NCBI GenBank assembly: GCA_964011675.1
Contig: CAXGPR010000024.1
Span: 1-49,279 of the forward strand
Source of the DNA: GCA-2693325 sp964011675
GTDB lineage: Bacteria > Latescibacterota > UBA2968 > UBA8231
DNA length: 49,279 nt
Reading direction: 5' to 3'
Part shown: positions 25,041 to 33,268 of the stretch, in pieces
Layout of the letters: each line of letters opens with the position of its first letter
Numbering within the stretch: the stretch's first letter is position 1
The notes under the pieces: generated by a model
Databases searched by the model: none
Seen by the model: the letters and a program-made list of their open reading frames with translations, nothing else
Told to the model about the DNA's origin: nothing
Made by a program: the position numbers and the translations under genes

Positions 25041-25871
25041 ATGCTCATCATCGATAGCCATACGCATCTGATGACGCTTGACACAGAGCGCTATCCGCTC
25101 GCGGATCCTTCATCAGGCTATCAACCTGCTTTCGAGGGTTCTGCTAACGCTCTGCACGAGCAAATGCAGTTATCTGGAGTCTCGAAAGCACTCGCTATTT
25201 CAACGGGTTTCTACGGCTGGGATAATAGTTACGTACTTGATCAACAGGTCGATAACAAGTCGTGGCTGGCTGTTGCTGCTCTGGTTGATCCGGCCGGTTT
25301 CGACTCTTTACAGAGGCTGGATGCGCTTGTGGAACAAGGTGTGTGCGGCTTGCGCATACAGCGCCATCTATTTTACCAGCGGGCGCTTGACGATCCCATC
25401 AGCACGCCGCTCTGGTGCGCTGCGTCTGATCTGGGGTTGACTGTAGATATAAATGCCACGCACGAGGAGTATGCCGCGGTAGAAGCGCGCGTGCGTGCGT
25501 TTCCCCAGACGCGCTTTGTTTTGGATCACTGTGGATATGTATCGAGCGCGCTGGCGCCAAGTGAAAACACCACGGCCCCGGTGCGTGCACTAGCTCGGTA
25601 TGAGAATGTGTATATCAAGCTCACCTTTCTACCGCTGGCCAGTAGACAGGCCTATCCGTTTACCGACGTGCACTGGATGGTGCGCGAACTAGTCGACGCA
25701 TTTGGTCCTGATCGCTGTTTATTTGGCAGTAATTTCCCAACGGTTCAGTATAGCCCTCAGACCGGGTATGAACAGACCGTAGCGCTTTTTGCTGACGCCG
25801 TTGATTTGAGCGCGGAAGAGCGCGCGTGGATTCTAGGCGGTACAGCGCAAACGCTGTGGCGCTGGTCCTGA
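25041..25871 (+). CDS. Amidohydrolase (COG3618/PF04909-type)
   Basis: A 276-aa TIM-barrel metal-dependent hydrolase. IIDSHTHL gives the N-terminal metal-binding His pair, VLDHCGY another His, and CLFGSNFP replaces the classic FGSDxP; the Asn form is common in the COG3618 branch. It has no signal peptide. Members act on lactones, carboxylic esters or decarboxylation substrates such as fucono-lactone and dicarbonyls; the substrate cannot be assigned here. It is on the same strand as the PfkB kinase 65 bases downstream, hinting at a sugar-catabolic unit. Confidence 0.85.
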   Translation: MLIIDSHTHLMTLDTERYPLADPSSGYQPAFEGSANALHEQMQLSGVSKALAISTGFYGWDNSYVLDQQVDNKSWLAVAALVDPAGFDSLQRLDALVEQGVCGLRIQRHLFYQRALDDPISTPLWCAASDLGLTVDINATHEEYAAVEARVRAFPQTRFVLDHCGYVSSALAPSENTTAPVRALARYENVYIKLTFLPLASRQAYPFTDVHWMVRELVDAFGPDRCLFGSNFPTVQYSPQTGYEQTVALFADAVDLSAEERAWILGGTAQTLWRWS

Positions 25872-25936
25872 TCGCGGCGTATCTCAGATGCGTGCGGTCG
25901 CCTGTTAGATGGTGGATACTTGTCTCGTAAAACTCC

Positions 25937-26947
25937 ATGATGGAAAGACGCTTTGAGCAACTAGTTGCGCGCTACGCGCAGCTGCGCGTAGCGGTGGTGG
26001 GAGACGTGTGTTTGGATCGCTACCTAGAGATCGATCCGGCGCGGAAAGAGACCTCGCTTGAAACGGGTCTACCCGTTCACAATGTGATGAACGTCCGCAA
26101 CCAGCTTGGTGGAGCGGCCAACGTCGTGGCCAACTTGGTAGCGTTGGGAATCAGGCAGATTGATTTGGTGGGCTACTGTGGAGACGACGGTGAGGGGTAT
26201 GAGCTGAAGCGCGCTCTGTCGCGTCTGCCCGGCGTTTGCACAGCCTCTTTTTTCTGCGTTCCAGACAGGCGCACGTTTACCTACTGTAAGCCCATTTTGC
26301 TCGAAGCAGAAGGTTTGCGCGAGCTGTCGCGTATAGATATAAAAAATGATAGCCCTACGCCGCTGTCACTCAGTCAACGCCTGGCCGAGGCCGTTGCGGC
26401 GGTGGGAAAGCATGCAGACGTACTTATTGCATTAGAGCAGACGGACCGAGCGGAAACGGGCGCGTTGACGCATGCTGTGCGCGCTGAACTGGGTGCGTTG
26501 GCACAGCGGCGGCCGGCGGTGCCGATATTGGCCGATTCACGTCGCAGCCTGCGAGATTTTCCTCGTCTGAACTTTAAAATGAATGGAGAAGAGCTTTCCT
26601 CGTTGACGGGTATGAGAGACGCGTCAGATGAATGCACGGTGCGGTCAGTGGTTGCCGAATGGGCTCAGTCTCGAGGCCGTTCAACGTTCGTTACACTCGC
26701 GGGTAGCGGTATAGTTGCAGCCGATGCCGACGGCACGATCAGCCATGCACCTGCGCTGCCGCTTCGCGGTCGGATTGACGTGGTGGGAGCGGGCGATAGT
26801 GTTACGGCCAACGTCGCGGTGGCCTTGGCGGCCGGTTCCACGACAGCTGAAGCCTGCCACATCGCCATGGCGGCCGCATCGCACACCATCCACCAAATAG
26901 GAACCACGGGTGTTGCCTCTGTCGATGATATATGCGCGCTGCTATAG
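25937..26947 (+). CDS. PfkB-family carbohydrate kinase, RfaE1/HldE-like
   Basis: A 336-aa sugar kinase. The N-terminal sugar-binding region has VVGDVCLDRYLEID and LGGAANVVANLVALG, as in the heptose-7-phosphate kinase (RfaE1) branch. The C-terminal PfkB signature VVGAGDSVTANVAVALAAG carries the catalytic Asp and the anion hole. It has no nucleotidyltransferase domain. A second ATG (25940) is also possible. It stands convergent with the heparinase gene only 14 bases away. Its sugar substrate is not readable; the adjoining amidohydrolase suggests carbohydrate acid or sugar catabolism. Confidence 0.88.
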   Translation: MMERRFEQLVARYAQLRVAVVGDVCLDRYLEIDPARKETSLETGLPVHNVMNVRNQLGGAANVVANLVALGIRQIDLVGYCGDDGEGYELKRALSRLPGVCTASFFCVPDRRTFTYCKPILLEAEGLRELSRIDIKNDSPTPLSLSQRLAEAVAAVGKHADVLIALEQTDRAETGALTHAVRAELGALAQRRPAVPILADSRRSLRDFPRLNFKMNGEELSSLTGMRDASDECTVRSVVAEWAQSRGRSTFVTLAGSGIVAADADGTISHAPALPLRGRIDVVGAGDSVTANVAVALAAGSTTAEACHIAMAAASHTIHQIGTTGVASVDDICALL

Positions 26948-26961
26948 CCGGCACGCTTGCT

Positions 26962-29900
26962 CTATGCGTGAGCTGTCGGTTCGTAGCGGACTTGATCGCC
27001 AACGACGTAGTCGACTGCTTCCACCCACGTGCCCACCTCGGCACCCGGTATGGTCGTACGAAGCCAGAGCTGCGTGGATTGAGCGTCTGGATTGATCGCT
27101 TCATCTATGATAGACCACGGCTCTGAGCCTTGAATCTGCAGGCGCGTTTGATGCAGATTGCCGGTGCGTGCGGAGATAAAGTGGTCTAAGGTCATTTGGC
27201 GACCGTCCGCATGACGGACCTGGCCACGACCCAGCAGCGAATCGACGTCTAGTGTGAGGCGGAACCGCCCCGTAGACAGCATCTGCACAGCCTCCACCCG
27301 GTAGGTGTGTCTGCGCCCATCGGGGTTTATGATGATGCGAGCATGGGGCTTTATGGCTGATAGGCCCTCGATGTCAATGGTGCAGTCTGAACGGTCGAGA
27401 GCAATAATTCTTCCCTTATTAGGTAGGTTGTCTAGGATGCCGCGCTGGCGCGTCGCAAAATGCCGTGCCGCGGCGTGATGGCGATCTCCAACGGTCCAAC
27501 CCACGCCTTCGCTGAGCGTGGTGTCGTCGGCAAAAGTGCACGCCGTCTCTGTTGAATCTGGATTCCAGTATAGTTTGATCGTGCGTCCCGTGCGTGTTCT
27601 CAACCGTGTGCCTGAGCTCTGTCCAGATCCCTCAATCGCCTCGACCTCTACCAATGCTGCCGGTCCCACCCTCGGTTCAAAAACTAGGTCGATGCGCGTT
27701 GTCGCTTCTTCGGGAGTGGGACTGCGCGACCAGAGCAATCCATTGTAGCAATAGCGAGAGTCTTCGGGATTGCCCAGAGTGGCCGTTGAGCGTGCGCAGA
27801 GCAAACGTGCGTCCGTATTAGATCCGAGCTGGTGAATATCTAAACGCGTTGCTTCTTCGTGGCGCGATTGCCACTGGCCTTGCCAGCGAGTAGGACCGTC
27901 GTAGGAGCGTACCGAATCCATATAGGCTAAAGCGATGAGGTCGTCGTGGGGCACCTGGTCTGTTTGGCCGCGCTCAATCGTCGGCCCAGCGGCTGTGCCA
28001 GGCTGTTCTAGCCAGCTGCCCGCGCCCGCAAAAGTACCTTCTAAGCCGCGACAGCTGCGCCAGTGCTGCTGTCCTCCGTGGATACGCATCATGTCGACTA
28101 GTGCGACGCCGTCGCTGTCGGTCTCAATGAGCGCCAGCAGGCGGCGCATGGATACACCGGGGCGAAACCAGCGCATGCGTTGGTGGTCCCAGGCCCAGCG
28201 TTCGGCCTCTACCTCAATGATCTGCACGCCGTCGGCTTGAGAAAATAGGCGCAGTGTGCCGCGTCCGGCTAGTGCTTTGAGAAAATAGAAAGGCGTATCC
28301 GAAGGCCAGTTGATCGGGTCGACTCCATCGACTATCCCCCAACCCGTATTGTGCGTGGCCCAGTGCGCTTCCCACTGACCTACGCTCGTCCACGATTGTG
28401 GATATCCCAAGTCGCTTAAAAAAGGTTGTCCGTGCGCAAAGAGCTGCACATCGAGCAGGTCCATATGGCGATGGAGCCAAGCGTCGCCATATACTACGCC
28501 GACGGCGGCGCGTTCAGGTGTCTCATCTGTGCGCAGGACGGCAAGGCCCGCCGCATCGAGTATCGTCGTGCCCAACGAGCGATGTGTTTGTGGCTCCTGC
28601 CGCAGCGCCTGCACCCGCGGATCATCTAACTGAGTACGTGCGCGTTCGAGGAGGAGACCGCGCATCGGAGCATAGGGCGTGTCGTTTAACGGTCCCTGGA
28701 CGCCCGCAGAGGCTCCGTCGCCAAAGCCTAATATAGCTCGCCCGAGTAAAATGATTTCGTGCGGTGCACACGCGATGCGTGCAGCACGATGTTCAGATAG
28801 TAGCGACGGGTAGTGCTCGGCCGGATAGGTGGAGGGATGTAGGGCACAGAGCCTCTGTAGATTCTCTTCCAGTTCAAACAGTCCCATGCTGTGCGTGTCG
28901 TTATACCCACCGGTTGCTTCAGGGGGTGTGCCATCGGAAAAGAAGTTGTTTGATACGAAGGTGCGTAGCCGCTCCTGACTCTTGTCGTAGAGCCATTCTA
29001 ACGGCTGCTCCAAATCACTCCGGTCAAGCGCCTGCAAGAGTACTAGTGCACCTATGCTAGAGCGGGGAAAGTTGCTCAGACCGCCGCCGTCCATCAGGCA
29101 CTGCAGTTGCACGGCGAGCATTTCCTCAACGAGCTGCATCCCGTCTCCGCCGTCTGCTATGGCCAAGCCGAGTGCCTGCGCCAGCTGCAACCAGCTGCCG
29201 CCTTCGCGCTTCATATGGGGCCAGACCGTGTCGTAGGCCAGTGCCATGGTTTGCGCGATGATAGGCACGTCGATGCTGTAGCGCAGCAGGCCCTTGCGGT
29301 AGAGTGAGGCAATGGGATCGGGCTGTGCGGCCCAGTCGGTTTGTCCCCATGCCCAAGGCTCTTCCTTTTCTTTGGACGGCCCGTAACGGAACTGAGCGGC
29401 TGTTGCTACGTAGAGCGTTTCTTGTGCATAGCGCAGGAGCATGAGCACCAGGCGGTCCGTGACTTCAGTAGCATGTCCTGAGGCGCGGATGTGATCCGTT
29501 AGGGCGACAATACCCGAACCAAAAGCGATCACTTGGTTGCGATGGTGCGTCGCCGCAAATAGGTATATATGACCGTTTTCATCCACGTATCCAAAGCCGT
29601 CGTCTGGATAGGCGCCGCTGTGCCAATCGCCGTCGTCTAACGCATTGCTCGATGCTTGCAATCCACACGCGGGGCAGCGCGCTTGGAACCCTTGGCCCAG
29701 ATCTGGCCAGATCCAGGGGTAGAAGCCGTGATGAGCAAAAATGGCCTTGCCACAGCGCGGGCAGCCCTGCGTCACGTTGACGTAGTGTGCTTGGGGTTGC
29801 TCTGCCGGAGGCAGGCTGTGCCACAGTGCGTGGTAATCACAGCTGAGCCACCATTCCAGGGTGGGATTGGCTTTGCTCGCCCGAGGCAGGTCTTGCAGCG

Positions 29901-30243
29901 TTTGTCGCGTTTTGCTCGAGGTCCACGGTTGCCCCAGCGGCCAGCGCCGCGGCCACTGTTCACCATTGTACTCGTGGGGTGTTCGGAGGCTATCCAGATC
30001 ACATACTCTAATGGATTGATTGTGCGTTGTCTCGCCCTGTTGGGCAGAGAGTGTGTAGACGCCAGCCTGTTCGGGCGCACGCAAATAAAAGTAGTGAGCC
30101 CTGTCTGCTGAGGAGTATCGTTGGTGTTGTAGAGAAAAGCACGGATACGAGAGTTCGACGTCCCCATCACACTGAACGGGTAGGCGAAAAGAGCGCCCTG
30201 TCATGATGAGGCGTGGAGACCATGGAATATATATCGATTTCAT
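26962..30243 (-). CDS. Heparinase II/III-type polysaccharide lyase with zinc ribbon
   Basis: About 1093 aa from ATG 30243. The N-terminal third has two CxxC pairs (CPRCG near residue 159 and CPACG near 188), consistent with a zinc ribbon. An all-helical toroid region follows, with DGGGLSNFPRSSIGAL and ATGGYNDTHSMGLFE. A beta-sandwich carries HRHMDLLDVQLFAHGQPFL near residue 591, which matches the catalytic-pocket motif of heparinase II/III-like lyases. No convincing signal peptide is seen, so its place in the cell is unclear. It probably cleaves uronic-acid-containing polysaccharide. It begins 11 bases after the upstream small barrel gene's stop and is likely cotranscribed with it. Confidence 0.8.
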   Translation of the reverse strand: MKSIYIPWSPRLIMTGRSFRLPVQCDGDVELSYPCFSLQHQRYSSADRAHYFYLRAPEQAGVYTLSAQQGETTHNQSIRVCDLDSLRTPHEYNGEQWPRRWPLGQPWTSSKTRQTLQDLPRASKANPTLEWWLSCDYHALWHSLPPAEQPQAHYVNVTQGCPRCGKAIFAHHGFYPWIWPDLGQGFQARCPACGLQASSNALDDGDWHSGAYPDDGFGYVDENGHIYLFAATHHRNQVIAFGSGIVALTDHIRASGHATEVTDRLVLMLLRYAQETLYVATAAQFRYGPSKEKEEPWAWGQTDWAAQPDPIASLYRKGLLRYSIDVPIIAQTMALAYDTVWPHMKREGGSWLQLAQALGLAIADGGDGMQLVEEMLAVQLQCLMDGGGLSNFPRSSIGALVLLQALDRSDLEQPLEWLYDKSQERLRTFVSNNFFSDGTPPEATGGYNDTHSMGLFELEENLQRLCALHPSTYPAEHYPSLLSEHRAARIACAPHEIILLGRAILGFGDGASAGVQGPLNDTPYAPMRGLLLERARTQLDDPRVQALRQEPQTHRSLGTTILDAAGLAVLRTDETPERAAVGVVYGDAWLHRHMDLLDVQLFAHGQPFLSDLGYPQSWTSVGQWEAHWATHNTGWGIVDGVDPINWPSDTPFYFLKALAGRGTLRLFSQADGVQIIEVEAERWAWDHQRMRWFRPGVSMRRLLALIETDSDGVALVDMMRIHGGQQHWRSCRGLEGTFAGAGSWLEQPGTAAGPTIERGQTDQVPHDDLIALAYMDSVRSYDGPTRWQGQWQSRHEEATRLDIHQLGSNTDARLLCARSTATLGNPEDSRYCYNGLLWSRSPTPEEATTRIDLVFEPRVGPAALVEVEAIEGSGQSSGTRLRTRTGRTIKLYWNPDSTETACTFADDTTLSEGVGWTVGDRHHAAARHFATRQRGILDNLPNKGRIIALDRSDCTIDIEGLSAIKPHARIIINPDGRRHTYRVEAVQMLSTGRFRLTLDVDSLLGRGQVRHADGRQMTLDHFISARTGNLHQTRLQIQGSEPWSIIDEAINPDAQSTQLWLRTTIPGAEVGTWVEAVDYVVGDQVRYEPTAHA

Positions 30244-30254
30244 GGGGAAAGGGT

Positions 30255-30935
30255 TTAGAAGCCGAAGGTCCAGCCGACAAAGGGGAAGCCCGGAGAAAAG
30301 CTGTTGTTCCAACTGTCGAGAACTTCTCGATGGATCATGAATCCAAGGTCTAGGCTATTTCTTCCGCCGCGATACCACCGTACTCCGTATAGCAGTAGAT
30401 GCAAGTCGGATGGATCTTGGGTTAGGATCCAGGATTCGAACATCATCGTCCACGACGGGGCGAATTGACCCATTGCGTTGATGCTGAGCAGCGGCGATTG
30501 CTCTACTTCTCCGCCGCCGAAAGCCCATCCTAGGCCGATGGTGAGGTTGCGTTTTGCATCCCCCAACGTGCTCAACCCATAGCCGATGCCTAGAGGACTA
30601 CCATCGATATAGCCCAGCATCATCCCTCCGCCCGTGCTCCAGTCTTCGGCCATTTTTACGCCAAATTTGGGCGTGAGAAAGAACGGTTGGCCGAAAATGG
30701 TCGTAGAAAAGCCGATGGACCCGCGTTCGGCAATGCCGTAGTTGGCCGACCACGCTGCCAGCCAATGCGTTTGTATATAACCACTGCCCTTTTGCAGTGG
30801 AAAAGCAGTAGGGGCAAAGAAGTAGCGAGAATAGTGCGTATCGATTCCCGTTGCAGGATCCGATTCGCTCTTTGCATGGCCTGCTAGGGTGAAGAGCAGT
30901 GTGACTGCGAGTGGAACACTCCACTTTGTAGGCAT
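30255..30935 (-). CDS. Small exported outer-membrane-barrel-like protein
   Basis: A 226-aa protein with a signal peptide ending near LAGHAKSES. The mature part is rich in Gly and aromatic residues in short alternating strands (GSIGFSTTIFG, GGMMLGYIDG, NLTIGLGWAFGGGEV, LLLYGVRWYRGG) and ends in GWTFGF, with the terminal Phe typical of outer-membrane barrels. No enzyme motif is visible. It lies between the acyltransferase fusion and heparinase genes on the same strand, so a glycan-related pore or receptor is possible. It is separated from the gene before it by 82 bases that contain a 26-bp palindrome. Confidence 0.75.
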   Translation of the reverse strand: MPTKWSVPLAVTLLFTLAGHAKSESDPATGIDTHYSRYFFAPTAFPLQKGSGYIQTHWLAAWSANYGIAERGSIGFSTTIFGQPFFLTPKFGVKMAEDWSTGGGMMLGYIDGSPLGIGYGLSTLGDAKRNLTIGLGWAFGGGEVEQSPLLSINAMGQFAPSWTMMFESWILTQDPSDLHLLLYGVRWYRGGRNSLDLGFMIHREVLDSWNNSFSPGFPFVGWTFGF

Positions 30936-30974
30936 ATTAGATCTCTTTCTTTTGAGTGAGAAAGTGATGGATGC

Positions 30975-31000
30975 GCGTATAATGCAATTGCATTATACGC
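30975..31000. promoter_or_regulatory. 26-bp perfect palindrome between co-directional genes
   Basis: Half-site GCGTATAATGCAA is followed directly by its exact reverse complement, with no central spacer. Each half holds a TATAAT hexamer, one on each strand. It lies 40 bases before the start of the small barrel gene and 18 bases after the stop of the acyltransferase fusion. A dimeric repressor operator over a promoter is likely; it is too AT-rich, and lacks a T-run, to be a classical terminator. Confidence 0.6.
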
Positions 31001-31017
31001 TGCGGTTACTGCCCGTG

Positions 31018-33147
31018 CTACAGGTCATTTATCATCTCATCGAGTGGTGCCAGCGGTGAACCGGCTGTGCGCGTCTCTAGTGCATACACCTGATCTTTAG
31101 TGGCGATATAAAGCGTGCTGAGGTCTGGACCGCCAAACGTGCAGTCCGTGGGCTGGTCTGGCAGTTGCACGACGCCTAGTAGTGCGCCGGTCGGGTCAAA
31201 TACCTGCAGGCCTACGCGGTTGACGAGAAATAGGCGTCCTTCACGGTCCACGGTCAGACCGCTGACCGTGTGCTGCATGGGGTCGGGTCGCGCCCGGCCG
31301 TATTTACCATCCGCCATAAAGACCTCGGCAAAGGAGTTTCTCACGCGCAGGGCGCCGTCTGCTGAAATGTCGAGCCTATATACTGCTAATGTGCTATCAG
31401 CCGTCCATAAAATCGATTGGTGTGTTGTACTTAGGGCACCGGCCCCCGCTATGGGTAGGCTAGAAACCTGCTCGGCGTCATCAGAGTGCCGGTGAACTAG
31501 CATCGCGTTGCCTTTATCTGAGACGAATTCGTAAAAGAAGCCGCCTTTGCCGTCGCTCACTAGTTCGTTGACGATACCCTCGCCAGAGAGGTTAATCTCC
31601 TGCGCGTTGTTGGTATCCGAATGCCAAATAGAGAGTGTTCTATCACCGGCTACGGCCAGTAGACCCTGTCCCAATGCGGCGACCCGACGGATAGACTCTT
31701 CGCCTTCCAGCATCTTCCAAATGCCCTCAGTGCGCATGGCTTGCAGGCCCTCTGTAGAGCCGAAGTACAGTTCACCATCCTGCCAGGTGATGCCCGTCAT
31801 GGAAGATCCCCAGCCGCCAGATCCCATGCGTTCGTCGAGCAGTGCTACGGGACGAGCTTCTGCGGGGATCACGGCGTGGAACTGCGCCTGCCGGTCGAGT
31901 AGCTGATGAGAAAAATCGGTGCGAGGAAGGCCAAAGAGGCAGAGTGTAGCGTGCATGCCCACTGTCGCGAAAACGGCCAGCGGTGGCCGGCGGCCAATGA
32001 GATACTCGCTTATGAGGTAGCTGACGACTAGGGCCGGCACGCCCGCCGTGATGAATTTTATGAAGGGCGATACTTCCCAAGAGAAATTCATTAGGCGGAA
32101 AACCAAGACCACGGGATATTGCACGAGATACACGCTGTACGAATTGGCGGCAAAGCGTTCGTTGATATGAGACGGGGTGTTCATATAGCGGTGGATGAGG
32201 GAGGTAAAACCCAATACGGACAGCAGGTTAATCAGCACGGCAGCGGCTGAGCCGAAGAACATGAGGAGCGGTGAATCCATGCCAGATTGGAAAAATACCG
32301 CAGCGCTACTTAGAGCAGCTCCCAGCAGAAAGAGGGCGATAAATCCAACGGCTTTCCATCCGGGGGCCTGTGCATTTGTATACCATCCGCGCGCGTGGGC
32401 GTATGCGCCGAGCGCATAGACCGAACCGTAGAGCGCCACGTCGAGTGCGCTTACCTTAAAGAAAAAGGCGAAAGTGCCGCTCGGGAGGTCGAGCTGGTTG
32501 GAAAGGGCGAACCCGACTATGGCTACCAGTGCTGTCAGCAGAAAAGCGCGAGCAAAGTCCCACTGCGAAACAGCTCTCTCAACTGCGGGCTCTGCGTCTG
32601 TTAGGCCCCAGCGAGCGCGGGCATCGCGCAGCAGCGCATGCGCGACAAAAAAGACAAAGAGGACGGAAAGAAACCAGAAGTGTTGCTGGTGGAAGATCGG
32701 ATTGGCGGTGAAGTTGATCGGAAGTAGCCAACCGTCAAAAATGCTGCCCATATAGCGCTGCCAGAAGTCCCAATAGCTGTCCGAAGAGAGACCGGCAAAA
32801 GAGCGGCTATAATAGGCCATATACGGCATCGTCGGACCGAGGAAGAGCACGCCGACAAGCCACGGTACGCCCAGCCGCACGAGCTTGTTTTTCAGGAATA
32901 GACCGGTGCGTCGATTGCGCAGCGAAGGGGTTGAAAAATAGCCCGCAGTGAAAAACATGATGGCCATCATCACCGTGACAGAATAGGCGTGGAATACGGA
33001 AAATACCACGCTGGTATTCGAGTCTCGTATAAACTCTTGGTGACCTGCCAAACCAGAGGCAACGTGAAATAGCGTGACCCAAATAATGACCAAGTATCGC
33101 ACGTTGTCGAAAAAGTAGAGTCGGCTTGTCGCCGGTGCCCCAGACAT
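31018..33147 (-). CDS. Acyltransferase-3 / beta-propeller fusion protein
   Basis: 709 aa from ATG 33147, with AGGAG seven bases upstream. Residues 1 to about 390 are an acyltransferase-3 integral membrane domain with about ten segments (RYLVIIWVTLFHVASG, MMAIMFFTAGYF, NSYSVYLVQYPVVLVFRLM). The remaining 300 residues form repeated four-stranded blades like an SMP-30/NHL propeller: GITWQDGELYFGS, GLTVDREGRLFLVN, VFDPTGALLGV, TLYIATKDQVYALE. AT3 enzymes move acyl groups onto sugars across the membrane; the propeller should lie on the outer side and may bind the substrate. Joining the two is uncommon. The gene lies downstream of the CPBP protease gene on the same strand. Confidence 0.83.
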   Translation of the reverse strand: MSGAPATSRLYFFDNVRYLVIIWVTLFHVASGLAGHQEFIRDSNTSVVFSVFHAYSVTVMMAIMFFTAGYFSTPSLRNRRTGLFLKNKLVRLGVPWLVGVLFLGPTMPYMAYYSRSFAGLSSDSYWDFWQRYMGSIFDGWLLPINFTANPIFHQQHFWFLSVLFVFFVAHALLRDARARWGLTDAEPAVERAVSQWDFARAFLLTALVAIVGFALSNQLDLPSGTFAFFFKVSALDVALYGSVYALGAYAHARGWYTNAQAPGWKAVGFIALFLLGAALSSAAVFFQSGMDSPLLMFFGSAAAVLINLLSVLGFTSLIHRYMNTPSHINERFAANSYSVYLVQYPVVLVFRLMNFSWEVSPFIKFITAGVPALVVSYLISEYLIGRRPPLAVFATVGMHATLCLFGLPRTDFSHQLLDRQAQFHAVIPAEARPVALLDERMGSGGWGSSMTGITWQDGELYFGSTEGLQAMRTEGIWKMLEGEESIRRVAALGQGLLAVAGDRTLSIWHSDTNNAQEINLSGEGIVNELVSDGKGGFFYEFVSDKGNAMLVHRHSDDAEQVSSLPIAGAGALSTTHQSILWTADSTLAVYRLDISADGALRVRNSFAEVFMADGKYGRARPDPMQHTVSGLTVDREGRLFLVNRVGLQVFDPTGALLGVVQLPDQPTDCTFGGPDLSTLYIATKDQVYALETRTAGSPLAPLDEMINDL

Positions 33148-33268
33148 ACACACACTCCTATTGCGCGTAGGGTCTATTCAATATCCAACAAGGCGTGCGC
33201 TTATTCCCCTTAAGAATACAAAATAATCGGCTGCAGGCCCCGAGTAATATGTGATGTTCCGATTGGAC

